This document shows, piece after piece, positions 18,143 through 27,703 of a DNA stretch of 64,000 nt. Location of the stretch: positions 124,001 through 188,000 of the forward strand of contig CAVXXD010000005.1 of NCBI GenBank assembly GCA_963765625.1. Direction: 5' to 3'. The stretch comes from CAVXXD01 sp963765625 (lineage in GTDB: Bacteria; Actinomycetota; Geothermincolia; Geothermincolales; Geothermincolaceae). The position numbers and the translations under genes are program-made. The notes beneath the pieces were generated by a model that had not been told where the DNA came from, did not search any database, and worked only from the letters and a program-made list of their open reading frames with translations. Numbering within the stretch: position 1 is the stretch's first letter; every line of letters starts with the position of its first letter.

Positions 18143-19366
18143 ATGAAAGCGGTAGTCTTCGATTACACCATCCCCAGGTACCTGCTGACCGGCGCACTGG
18201 CCAGGCGTTGGCCGAAAGTACTCTACTCCCCCATCGCCCCCACCCAGTTGCGCGAAGTGCCGGAGCCGGAGCTGCCCGGGCCGGAATGGGTGAAAATACG
18301 GCCACGCATCTCCACCCTTTGCGGTAGCGACATGAGCATCATCCTCTGCCACCAGAGCACGACCCTGCAGCCTTTCTCCTCCAATCCCTTCGTCCTCGGG
18401 CACGAGGTGTGCGGGGAGATAGCCGAAGCCGGCGAGGCCGTCACCGGGTTCGAGGTGGGCGAGCGGGTGGGGGTGATGCCCATGCTCAGCTGCCGGGCCA
18501 GAGGCATCGACCCCCCTTGCGGCATGTGTGCGCAGGGCCGCTACCAGCTCTGTGAGAATTTCACCGCCGGCAGCCTGGAGCCGGGGACCATCACCGGAGC
18601 CACGGCCGGCTGTCCCGGCTTCCTGAGCGACATGGGCGTGGCCCACCTTCACCAGCTGTTTAAGGTCCCGCCTGGTGTTTCCGATGAGAACGTCACCCTC
18701 ACCGACCCCTTCTCCGCCTGCCTGCACATGGTGATCAACACCCCCCTGCGCGGCAACGAGACGGTGATGGTATTCGGGTGCGGTGCCATGGGCCTCTGTA
18801 CTGTGGCGGCCCTGCGGGCCCTATATCCCACCTGCCGCATCCTGGCCGCCGAGATCGACCCTTTTCACGCTGGAATAGCCCTGGACATGGGGGTGGAGGA
18901 GGTCGTTCGGCCGGGCGGCAAGAGCTTCTACAAACGGGTCGCCGAACTGACCGGGGCAAAGATGTTCACACCCGTGCTGACGCCTCCCCTGCTCATCGGC
19001 GGAGTGGACGTGGTCTTCGACGCCGTGGGCAATACCGCCACCGTCCAGGCTTCCCTGCGCATCCTGGCCAACGGCGGCTGGTACAACATGATCGGCATCG
19101 GTAACCCCGGGCGGGTCGACTGGACGCCGGTCTGGCTTAAGGAATTGACCATCCATGGCATCTACGGCTTCCAGATGGATTACTGGCAGGGCGAGTTCCT
19201 GCACGACTTCGAGATGTCTATGCGCCTTTATGATGAAGGCCGGGTCGACCTGGCCCACCTCATCACCCACCGCTTCACCCTGGACCAGTGGGAAGAAGCC
19301 CTGTCGGTCGCCATCGACAAGGGTAAACACCACGCCGTCAAGATCGCTTTTATGGGGTCAGGGTAA
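18143..19366 (+). CDS. Zinc-dependent alcohol dehydrogenase (MDR family)
   Basis: A 407-residue medium-chain dehydrogenase. The catalytic zinc site is seen in STLCGSD and GHEVCGE, and the structural zinc lobe in CRARGIDPPCGMCAQGRYQLCENF-like cysteine spacing (four Cys between about residues 118 and 140). The Rossmann motif VFGCGAMGLCTVAAL binds NAD(P). An AAGGAGGG site seven bases ahead of the ATG fixes the start. The protein is longer than standard ADHs because of an N-terminal extension (YLLTGALARRWP) and a large catalytic-domain insertion. The substrate is unknown; alcohol or acyl-linked diol oxidation fits the locus. It ends in a GGGGTC-containing repeat that also forms its last codons. 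Confidence 0.88.
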   Translation: MKAVVFDYTIPRYLLTGALARRWPKVLYSPIAPTQLREVPEPELPGPEWVKIRPRISTLCGSDMSIILCHQSTTLQPFSSNPFVLGHEVCGEIAEAGEAVTGFEVGERVGVMPMLSCRARGIDPPCGMCAQGRYQLCENFTAGSLEPGTITGATAGCPGFLSDMGVAHLHQLFKVPPGVSDENVTLTDPFSACLHMVINTPLRGNETVMVFGCGAMGLCTVAALRALYPTCRILAAEIDPFHAGIALDMGVEEVVRPGGKSFYKRVAELTGAKMFTPVLTPPLLIGGVDVVFDAVGNTATVQASLRILANGGWYNMIGIGNPGRVDWTPVWLKELTIHGIYGFQMDYWQGEFLHDFEMSMRLYDEGRVDLAHLITHRFTLDQWEEALSVAIDKGKHHAVKIAFMGSG

Positions 19367-19394
19367 AATTGGGGTCCCTTTTTTGTTTGCCACC

Positions 19395-20640
19395 TTAAGG
19401 GTCGTAGCCGATCGAGTCGTGGGCCCAGGTGCGGTTGCCGCCGTACATGGCCCGCTCGCAGATGACCTTCCCGCCGGTAGCGGTGACCATGGTGGAGACG
19501 TCCCAGTCGGTGACGTAGTCGTTGACCAGGAAGGTGTGGCGCGAACCCGCCGCGATGGGGTAGTCCTGCGGCCCGGCCATGGAGCCGGCCGAGGTCATGA
19601 AGGTCAGGTCCACGGTGACGTCTTCCGTCCCGGGATTCTGCACCAGCACCCAGGTCTCGAAGTCGCCCTCCGTACAGCCCTCGGCCAGGTACCAGGTGGA
19701 GCCGGGAGCTGTCACCCCCACCGAGTCGTGGGCCCAGGTGCGGCTACCGCCGTACATGGCCCGCTCGCAGATGATGTCGCCGCCGCGGCGATGCCACCTT
19801 GGTGGAGACGTCCCAGTCGGTGACGTAGTCGTTGACCAGGAAGGTGTGGCGCGAACCCGCCCGGATGGGGTAGTCCTGCGGCCCGGCCATGGAGCCCGGC
19901 CGAGGTCATGAAGGTCAGGTCCACGGTGACGTCGTTCCGTCCCGGGATTCTGCACCAGCACCCAGGTCTCGAAGTCGCCCTCCGTGCAGCCCTCGGCCAG
20001 GTACCAGGTGGAGCCGGGAGCTGTCACCCCCACCGAGTCGTGGGCCCAGGTGCGGCTACCGCCGTACATGGCCCGCTCGCAGATGATGTCGCCGCCCAGC
20101 GATCGACCTTGGTGGAGACGTCCCAGTCGGTGACGTAGTCGTTGACCCTGAAGGAGTGGCGCGAGCCCGGCGACAGCAGGTAGTCCTGGGGACCGTCTAC
20201 GGAACCGGCGGAGGTCATGAAGGTGAGGTCCACGGTGACCTGGTTGAAGCCGGGATTCTGCACCAGCACCCAGGTCTCGAAGTCACCCCCGGTGCAGCCC
20301 TCAGCCAGGTACCACATCGGCCCGGCGGTGGTTACCCCGATGGAGTCGTGGGCCCAGGTGCGGCTGCCGCCGTACATGGCCCGCTCGCAGATGACCTCGC
20401 CCGCCGGTGGCGGAGACCATGGTGGAGACGTCCCAGTCGGTGACGTAGTCGTTGACCAGAAGGTATGGCGCGAGCCCGGCCCGATGGGGTAGTCGAGGGG
20501 TCCGGGCACCAGGCCGGTGGAGGTCATGAACATGAGGTCCACGGTGACCTCTTTCGGGCCGGGGTTCTGCACCAGCACCCAGGTCTCGAAGTCCCCTCCG
20601 GTGCAGCCCTCGGCCAGGTACCAGACGTACCCCTCCACTT
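19395..20640 (-). repeat. Four near-identical tandem repeats of about 309 bp
   Basis: The motif GAGTCGTGGGCCCAGGTGCG recurs at 19414, 19723, 20035 and 20343, giving unit spacings of 309, 312 and 308. Long blocks between them are identical, including the segment around GACGTAGTCGTTGACCA. This indicates recent duplication or gene conversion, and it makes copy number and frame in this stretch unreliable. Confidence 0.85.
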
Positions 20641-22192
20641 CGAAGGGGTAACCGTTGCTGGTCCCCCTGGCGGTTGAGACCACGACGTCGCCGCTGACCG
20701 CTTCTTCCGGCACCAGGCAGGTTATAAACTTGTCGCTCCAGGAGACCACCTGCGCCTGGAGCCCATCCGAGAAGGTCACGGTAGAGGCGCCCTGAGCGGC
20801 GTCGAACCACTCCCCTTCTATGACCACCTGGGTACCCGCCTTGGCCGCGGACGGCGTCATCTCCACGATCACCGGAACCGGTTCGGGAGGCGGGGTGCCG
20901 CGCCAGACCTCGCAGCCCCTCTCGAAGTTGAGGGTCCCCACGTACACCTGGCCACCCCGGTTGTAGAGCGACGCGTCCATCTTGTTGTATTCCTGGCCGA
21001 AACCGTCCGCCGAGGCCCGGTACCAGTCCGTCCCGTTGAAGGCGCGCAGGGACCCCCTGGTGTAGAAATCCTCATAAGAAGTCCCGCGCATGCCGACGAC
21101 TCCCATCAGCAGCACGTCGTTGCCCGGCACGGTCACGGAGGTGGAAGCGAAGGCCGCGATATTGGCGGTATCCCCGAAGCCCCCGGTGACCTTTGGCGTC
21201 ACCGAGCTGCCGTTGTAGCTGTATACGCAGCAGCCGTCGCTGTGCCAGTCGAGGCCGGTCATCACCATCTGGCCAGTTGTGAGGTCGAAGTACATGTATA
21301 TCTTGACCCCGCCGTTGGCGGTGCCCAGGAAGAGATCGCCGCCGTACTCTTCCATGACCGTCAGGGCGGCGTTGCCGGTCTTCCCGAAGCCCTGCGTCCC
21401 CACGAGATCCCAGGAAGAGGCGCCCAGCTTGCGCATCTCGCAGCCTGCTCCCTCCAGCATGAGATTGAGGGTGCCCGCTTCAAAGCTGATAGCCACCCTC
21501 ATGGTCCCGGCATAGAGCTCGCCCGCGAATTCCTTCAGGGTGGTAACGCCGGCGTTCATGGTATCCCCGAAGCCGTTGTCGGCTTCCCGGACCCACAGGG
21601 AGCCGTCGAAGGACCAGACCTCGGCGCCGTCGCTCCAGACGTTGATGGGGAAGACCGAATAGTTGATGTTCACCGTCCCCATGTAGAGCCTGGATCCGTG
21701 TGTCTCCATGCAGGCCACGGCGAGGTTGCCGGTGCTCCCGAAACCAGGGCCGGTGCCCGGAGTACCCGCTGGACTCTGGCCTGCCACCTGACTCCAGTTG
21801 CTGCCGTTGTATCGCCAGACCTGGCAGCCGTTCATGTTGGCGGTACCCGCGTAGAGGAACCCGCCGAATGCCGCCAGCGACGTTATGGCCATGTTGCCGG
21901 TGTCGCCCAGGCCGGATGCTCCCACCTGCGTCCAGGCGCTTCCTGAATAACGCATCACCCGCGCCCCCGCCTGGTTGGCGACACCGCAGTAGAGAGCTCC
22001 ACCGAACTCGGCCATGGGCATGGCCATAAGGTTGCCTGCTCCCGCGCCGAAGCCCTCGTCCGCCAGCCTCTGCCAGCTTCCGACGTCCTTGAAGCCTGCG
22101 TCTGCCCCCGCGGAAGAAAACACCGGTAGCATGGCCAGGAGAAGCAGGGTGAGGGCGATGGTGACGACGGCGTTCTTCACATGGGCGGTCAT
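19395..22192 (-). CDS. Exported beta-propeller/IPT/surface-repeat protein, frameshifted
   Basis: A secreted protein of roughly 930 residues. A GGAGG site seven bases upstream selects the ATG at 22192, followed by a signal peptide (KNAVVTIALTLLLLAMLP). About six propeller blades of the form GFGDTGN, then G.LYAGT.N, then WRYNGS.W follow, then an IPT/TIG domain (TPSAAKAGTQVVIEGEWF). The C-terminus has about four units starting WYLAEGCTGGDFETWVLVQNPG and ending AMYGGSRTWAHDS, each near 103 residues. Frame changes are needed near 20459, 20100, 19915 and 19795, all inside the near-identical DNA repeats. It is probably a surface adhesin or envelope component. The same repeat type occurs in the CapA-like protein at 3.6-6 kb. 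Confidence 0.75.
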
Positions 22193-22264
22193 TCGATTAC
22201 CTCCGTTTTGCCGGTCCTTCATGTCTTTCAGCTGTTATCAATATCTTATCACGGCCGTGCCCCG

Positions 22265-22292
22265 GTCCGGTCTATAATGTCCGGTCTATAAT
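22265..22292 (+). promoter_or_regulatory. Duplicated promoter core of the GNAT gene
   Basis: GTCCGGTCTATAAT occurs twice in tandem, giving consensus TATAAT boxes at 22273-22278 and 22287-22292. The second lies six bases before the ATG at 22299, so transcription would begin at or next to the start codon and yield a leaderless mRNA. Confidence 0.55.
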
Positions 22293-22298
22293 AGGTCT

Positions 22299-22796
22299 AT
22301 GGAATCAGGTGAGCAGGTAGTCCGTGAAGCGACATCGCGGGACGGGGAGGTCCTGGCGGAGTTGCGTGCCATCATGCTGGCATCCATCTTCGCGGGCCAG
22401 ATCGACGTTGATGACGAGCGCCGCGTGAACCTCGAATATTTCCGCGGCTGGGACGGCCGGGAGCCCTACTGCCTGATAGCGGAGGAGAACGACCGGGTAG
22501 CGGGCACCATCGCCTGCTCCTTCTTTCCCCACTTCCCCAGTTCGCGCAATCCCACCGGAAAACTGGCCCTGGTGCACAACCTCTGCGTTTTCGAGGAGTT
22601 CCGGGGCCGGGGCATCGGGCGGAACCTGGTGCGGGCCATCCTCTTCGAATGCCGCCGCCGCCAGGTGGGGAGGGTCAACCTTTACGCCTCGGAGATGGGA
22701 CGGGGCATCTACGAGTCCTTCGGTTTCCGGGAAGAGAGGCCCTTCTGCCCTGAGATGCGCCTCCACCAGCCGGACCTGTTGAGCCTGGACCTGTAA
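22299..22796 (+). CDS. GNAT-family N-acetyltransferase
   Basis: A 165-residue acetyltransferase. The acetyl-CoA loop is seen in HNLCVFEEFRGRGIGRNLVRAI (Arg/Gln-x2-Gly-x-Gly pattern RGRGIG), preceded by a typical beta-strand with VAGTIACSF and followed by NLYASEMGRGIYESFGF, the usual end of the fold. No ribosome-binding site precedes the ATG, but a perfect -10 box does, so the gene is probably translated from a leaderless transcript. It is convergent with the exonuclease gene, seven bases away. The acceptor substrate cannot be predicted. Confidence 0.85.
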   Translation: MESGEQVVREATSRDGEVLAELRAIMLASIFAGQIDVDDERRVNLEYFRGWDGREPYCLIAEENDRVAGTIACSFFPHFPSSRNPTGKLALVHNLCVFEEFRGRGIGRNLVRAILFECRRRQVGRVNLYASEMGRGIYESFGFREERPFCPEMRLHQPDLLSLDL

Positions 22797-22803
22797 AAGC
22801 GGG

Positions 22804-23628
22804 CTACTCGTGCACCTCCAGGATGCGGTCGACGCGATAGTGTTTTACCTGGCAGCTTTGGTGGCAGTAGGCCTCGAGGTAGACGCATCCGCCGCGTTCA
22901 AACAGCCCTTGCGGTGTGATCAGGCGGGGAGCGGTGCCGCGACTCCCTCCGGCGTAGACAACCCGCAACGGCCTCCCTTCCGCCATGGCTTCGCGGATGG
23001 CTTCCAGGCCGGGCGGGAGTTCCACGTCCTCCACGTGGTACCGGCCGAAGGCCCGGTAACGGGTATAGCTCCCCATGGCGGAGAGGGGTAGCGTCCACCA
23101 TCCCTCCAGGGACTTTACGGCAGCCCGGAAGACCTCCCTCGCCGCCACCGCGTCGGGCAGCCCACGGTGAGCGCACTGGGTAAAGAGACCCAGCCAGTCG
23201 GTGAGGGTGGAGAGCTTGTAGTTGGGGGGACCGGGGATGAGGTTCCGCGCCAGGCTCACCGTATCCAGGATCAGGAACTCCGGGACGGGCATGGCATGGC
23301 GGGTCAGCTCCATCGACACCACCGCGGTGTCGAAGGAGGCATTGTGGGCGAGCAGCACGCAGCCCTGGGCGAATTCGAAGAAGCCTTCCAGGGCTTCGTG
23401 CGCCTGGGGCGCGCCCTTGACCATGTCGTCGGTAATGCCGTGGATGCTGGTCACGAAGCTGGAGATACGGACGCGGGGATCGACCAGGGTGGTAAAAGAA
23501 GAGGGCTCACCCTCGAGGCGGAAGCGGCTGGCCCCCAGCTCCACCATGCGTATCCGCGACATGGAGCCGGTGGTCTCCACGTCGAAGGCGCAGAAATCGA
23601 CCTGGCCGAGAGGGGTGTTTTCATCCAT
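22804..23628 (-). CDS. DnaQ-like 3'-5' exonuclease fused to a WYL domain
   Basis: A protein of about 274 residues with two domains. Residues 10-180 are a DEDDh exonuclease: DVETTG (first Asp and Glu), HGITDDM, AHNASFDTAV (second Asp) and HRGLPDAVA (His and last Asp). The last 80 residues resemble a WYL ligand-sensing domain: LRVVYAGG, RLITPQGLFERGGCVYLEAY and HYRVDRILEV. WYL domains bind nucleotides or single-stranded DNA and often regulate defence or repair systems. I prefer the ATG at 23628: TATACT at 23636-23641 (minus strand) lies seven bases upstream, there is no ribosome site, and a leaderless mRNA is likely. A GTG at 23634 is an alternative. Confidence 0.85.
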   Translation of the reverse strand: MDENTPLGQVDFCAFDVETTGSMSRIRMVELGASRFRLEGEPSSFTTLVDPRVRISSFVTSIHGITDDMVKGAPQAHEALEGFFEFAQGCVLLAHNASFDTAVVSMELTRHAMPVPEFLILDTVSLARNLIPGPPNYKLSTLTDWLGLFTQCAHRGLPDAVAAREVFRAAVKSLEGWWTLPLSAMGSYTRYRAFGRYHVEDVELPPGLEAIREAMAEGRPLRVVYAGGSRGTAPRLITPQGLFERGGCVYLEAYCHQSCQVKHYRVDRILEVHE

Positions 23629-23672
23629 GCCCACAAGTATAAGCGGGCAGGCGACAAAGGCGGGGCGCTATC

Positions 23673-24209
23673 TCATCTCTGGTAGGTCATGTTGACGATG
23701 GAGGTGGAGTTGCCGTTGCGAGTGACGGTCACGATGATCCCCTGGTCATAATGGGAGGGCTCGTAGTTCCACGTGGCGACATCATCCGTCACGGATGAGC
23801 CGATCATCCCTCCTTTGCCATCCATCTTCTTCTCGTACCAGGAGGCCACCTCGTCGAATGAGTCTTCCGAAAGATATTCCCAGGAGCCGGTCACGGACCC
23901 CTCACTCGGGACGCTTCACCCCGAGCTGCATTCGTACACGCTGGAGGGGACCAGGTAGGCGCCCGGATAGACAGGTATCTTCTTCGCCTGGTTTGCCTGG
24001 TAAGAACCCCAGGCATACCAGCCGCCCATGGCCAACAGCAGCAGGGCCACCGCCGCCAGCGCTACCCAGGAGGTTTTGTTCATGCGCGCCTTCACGGGTT
24101 GTGGTTGATACGGGGGGTACGGCGGGTAGCCGGGGGGTGTTCCGCCTCCCGGCTGTTGACCATATCCGTGGGGCACGTTTATCGGCGTTTGCCCTTCGTA
24201 CGGGTTCAT
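23673..24209 (-). CDS. Single-pass membrane protein with in-frame TGA
   Basis: An N-terminal proline/glycine/tyrosine-rich cytoplasmic segment (GYGQQPGGGTPPGYPPYPPY) precedes one membrane helix (TSWVALAAVALLLLAMGGWY) and an extracellular part. The frame meets TGA at 23916, but the same frame continues at once with a coherent domain, VTGSWEYLSEDSFDEVASWYEKKM, to the real end at 23673. The whole is about 178 residues. The TGA may be a base error, a pair of compensating indels or a genuine nonsense mutation. Similar short domains follow membrane helices in actinobacterial cell-envelope proteins. Function is unknown. GGAG five bases ahead of the ATG supports the start. Confidence 0.55.
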
Positions 24210-24286
24210 CTCATCTCCATCCACCCGGCCGGCATCACGTCCGTCTCTATTAGAATATCGGCTGGAAGCCCGGGCGGCTGAACCAT

Positions 24287-25683
24287 TCACGCCCTGAGAT
24301 GTTCAGCGTGGGCGAACAGGTTGGCCAGGGCGCGTGCCGCCGGTTCGGGCGAGACGAAGACCGGCACGCGAGGCCCGCAGATGCGCCGGATCTCGGCGAC
24401 GAAACCGTCGTTGCCCACGGCGCAGATGGCCAGCGGTTTGTCCGGGCACTCCTCACGGATGGCGGCGATGTCCCCGAACCAGACCTCCGGGGTTATCCCC
24501 ATGGGAGCGAAGGCTTTGACTATGGCGTAGGGGATGACTGTAATGCCCAGCACCATGTCCACATCCGGGTCTTCCAGCAGGGCCTTGAGGCCGGCGGAAA
24601 AAATGGCGGTGGGGCCCGTGTCGAACGGGTTGCGGACGTTGATGAAGGATGGCGCGTCCCTCTTTATCTTCTCCACCGTTACCGGCGAGAGGGGCTCGAC
24701 CACCAGGCCGCGGGAGATGGCGGTGTCCGTGGCCATCACCCCCAGGCTGCCGCTGCCGGTCACTATGCCCAGGCGGTTTCCGAGCGGACGCGGCTGGGTG
24801 GCGAAGACCCGTGCCGACTCCACCAGGGACTCCAGGCTGTCCATGCGCATGGCCCCGGTCTGGGCGAACACCGCGTCGTAAAGCCGGTCCTCCCCGGAGA
24901 GGCTGGCGGTGTGGGAGGCGGTGGCTGCCCGCCCTTCCCGGGTACGCCCGGTCTTCAACACCAGCACCGGCTTTTCCCGCGCCACCTTGCCCAGGGTCTC
25001 GCATGAGCTCCCTTCCGTCCGACGCCCCCTCCAGGTACATCATGATCACCCGGGTGTCCGGATCGTCGTGGAGGTATTCGAGCACCTCGATCTCGTTTAC
25101 GTCCATGCGGTTGCCCAGGGTCACGGCCTTGGAGACGTAGAGGTAATACTGGTACAGCATGTCCAGCAGGATGTTACCGAAGACGCCGCTCTGGGCGATG
25201 ATGGAGACGTTGCCCGGCACCAGGGCCTCGGGCAGTACCTCCACCGTGGTCAGGCAGTTGGCGGTGTTTATCAGGCCGACGCAATTGGGGCCGATGACCC
25301 TGATGCCGTTGCGCCTGGCGATCTGGGCCGTATGGTCCTGCAGGCGCCGGCCTTCCTCCCCCACTTCGGCGAAGCCGGCACTCTCTATCACCACGTGGTG
25401 GATGCCCCTGTCGCCTATCTCCTCCATCACCCCCGGCACCTGCGCCGCGGGAACGATGACTATCGCCAGGTCCACCGGGCCGGGGACGTCCGCCACTTGG
25501 TCGTAAACGGGCAAGCCCGTGCATCTCCCCGCCCCTGGGATTGACCAGGAGGAGCCGGTCGCCCCAGCCGTACTCCTTCAGGGTCAGGGGGATGCCGTAG
25601 CCGAAGCCGGTGGAGTGGCGCGCCCCCACCAGGACCACTCCGCGCGGCTCGAAGAAAGGCTTGAGGCCGGTGTTGTCGTTCAT
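24287..25683 (-). CDS. Acyl-CoA synthetase (NDP-forming) alpha-type protein, frameshifted
   Basis: A protein of about 465 residues built from three frames, with breaks near 25515 and 25005. The N-terminal CoA-binding domain has FFEPRGVVLVGARHSTGFG and VIGPNCVGLIN; the second domain has IAQSGVFGN; the third has GRTREGRAATASHTASLSG, whose His corresponds to the phosphohistidine loop, and DTGPTAIFSAG. This is the domain 1-2-5 layout of the alpha half of acetate/acyl-CoA ligases (ADP-forming); no ATP-grasp (beta) half is attached or adjacent. It either pairs with a beta subunit encoded elsewhere or acts in CoA transfer. It follows the ADP-ribosylglycohydrolase gene by 22 bases. Confidence 0.75.
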
Positions 25684-25704
25684 GATTCATAGAGTATTAC
25701 CCGG

Positions 25705-26485
25705 CTACCTCCATCCGGGGCAGTAGCGGTCCATGAAAGATGTGGTGACGTCCCGCAGGCGCTGGTCCAGCCGCGCCAGCACCTGGTCCCTGACGTGTTC
25801 CGGCACGCCCCCGTAGAAGGCCTGGGCCATGCCCCCGGTTATGCAGGCCAGGGTGTCGGAGTCGCCACCCAGGGAGACGGCCAGGCGCAGCGCATCCTCG
25901 AAGTCCTGCGACTCCAGGAAGGCGGTGATGGCCTCGGGGACCGTCTCCTGGCAGGTCTCGTTGAATTGATAGCCCGGCCGTATCTGGTCCAGGGTACGGC
26001 TCAGATCGTATCCGAACCGCTACTTCCACGAAGTCGCGGATGTCGTTCTTGCTCGAGCCGGTGCGGGCCAGGAAGATGACCGCCGCCGCGGCCTGCGCCC
26101 CCTTGATGCCTTCGGGGTGGTTGTGGGTCACCGCGGCGCTGGCCTCCGCCCGCTCGAGCACTTCTTCCAAAGAATCAAAGGCGAAGCCCACCGGGCTGAC
26201 CCGCATGGCCGAGCCGTTGCCGAAGCTGTTGTAGGCCTCCATGCCCGCCGAAGTCGCCCAGCGATGGAACATCCCCCCGTAGCCCGCGCCGGGATAGAGG
26301 CGGTAGTACTCCTTCAGCTTCGCGGCGTAGCCGCCGCCGTTGAGGATGCAGTCGGCCAGGGCCACCGTGTGCACGGTGTCGTCGGTGAAAAAAGAGCGTT
26401 CGGTGAAGAGGGGAAAATCCACCGTCTTGATGTTGTCGAACTCGTAGACCGAGCCTGCGATGTCTCCGGCTATCGCGCCCAGCAT
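25705..26485 (-). CDS. ADP-ribosylglycohydrolase (DraG-like), frameshifted
   Basis: A protein of about 260 residues starting MLGAIAGDIAGSVYEF. The metal-binding motifs of the ARH/DraG fold are present: FFTDDTVHT near the N-terminus, GNGSAMRVSPVGF, THNHPEGIKGAQA and the C-terminal SLGGDSDTLACITGG. A single-base break near 26022 separates the first 155 residues from the rest. Such enzymes remove ADP-ribose from proteins or hydrolyse related adducts. The ATG is two bases after the stop of the nuclease gene, so both are translated from one message; a link between ADP-ribose removal and DNA processing is possible but unproven. Confidence 0.8.
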
Positions 26486-26487
26486 GG

Positions 26488-27689
26488 TCAGGTCCCGCTC
26501 TCCGGGAGCCGGCGCACGGTGACGGTGCTGCTCTCCTCCCAGCTGACGAAGGGGTCCAGGAGGGTGAGCTGCCCCTCCGTCCAGGACTTGTCCCGGTAAG
26601 CCCGGCTCAGGCGGTGGACGTTCAGGGTGGAGACCTCGTCCCACTTGCCCATCACCCGGATGGCCTCCTCCAGGTCGGCACGCTCCTTGTCGCTCACACC
26701 GGGGAAACAGGGTTCCCGGTCGATGCGCACGTTGAGGATGCTGTCGGTCCCCCGCACCCTCTGGACCCCGTGCTGCTTGCAGTAGGCCACCACGTCCTCC
26801 TTGAGCACGGCCAGCTCCGCCGCGGCCTCTTTCTCGCGCGACTTCAACTCGGCGTAGCGGTCGGCCAGGCGCACCCCCTCGTCCGCCGCGAACTCTCTCG
26901 GGGGGAGGGCCTCCACCGTGTAGAGGTGCTTGCGCAGCGGGCAGAGGTGCTGGTACTCGCACCAGCCGCAGAGGTTGCTCTCCCGCGGCGGGAACTCCTC
27001 GGCGGCCTCGATCACCTCGATCAGCTCCATGGTCGAGCGCTTCAGCTCGTCCAGGTCCTCGACGCTCCGCCGGGATTCGACTTCCTTGTCGAAGACCAGG
27101 TAGTGCCAGACCAGCCGCACCTCCCGGACGTCCGGAAAGGCCGCCTCCACCGCCAGCTGGTAGAGGGCCAGCTGCCGGTCGGCATCCGCGCTTGGCCTGG
27201 TCGGGCAGGTACTGGGAGGTTTTATAGTCGTGGATCTCGTAGAGCCCCGCCTTCCTTGGCCACCAGGCGGTCGATGACGCCGCTCATGCGGTAGCGGCCC
27301 GGCGGCGTCGAGGGGTATGGTCACCTTCTCCTCCAGCCAGACGGTGGCCCCGTCGTCGAAGGGATGGTAGCGGCGGTAGTAGTCGCGGATGGCCTCTGCC
27401 CCCACTGCCCGGTAGTGCTCCTGGGTGTATTCCTTCCTGACGATGGCCACCCCGTCGTGCCACTTGGCGGCCCAGAGCCGCAGGTAGTTATAGACGACGT
27501 CGTCCTCGGTGACATACTTGCACATGCGCCAGTCGCGGTAGAGCTGCTCCAGGGCTTCGTGCACCCGCGAGCCCATGAAGGCCTCGACGCCCTCCCGCTC
27601 CGACTTGATGCGGTCGATGTACGGAACTTGAAGCCGAGCGGGCAGTTGCGAAAGGCTTCCAGCCTGCTGTGAGAATAGACCATCACCAT
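26488..27689 (-). CDS. PD-(D/E)XK nuclease with a probable Fe-S cluster (AddB/Cas4-like), frameshifted
   Basis: A protein of about 400 residues of the PDDEXK_1/RecB nuclease class. It begins YSHSRLEAFRNCPLGFKFR, the usual N-terminal motif with the first cluster Cys. Nuclease motifs are FMGSRVHEAL (the conserved His), GVIDRL (Asp) and IHDYKTS (Asp-x-Lys). The cluster is completed by CGWCEYQHLC (C-x2-C-x5-C), as in AddB, Cas4 and Dna2. A long C-terminal helical tail follows. Breaks lie near 27620, 27305, 27248 and 27190. The start is one of alternating ATG/GTG codons at 27683-27692. No helicase or cas gene is adjacent. A role in DNA repair or degradation is likely. Confidence 0.8.
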
Positions 27690-27703
27690 CACATCCTTTG
27701 GAG

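Noticed and set aside
26488..27689. Cas4 candidate suggesting a CRISPR locus
   Set aside because: The nuclease has the Cas4/AddB cysteine pattern, but no cas1, cas2 or repeat array is present in the window.
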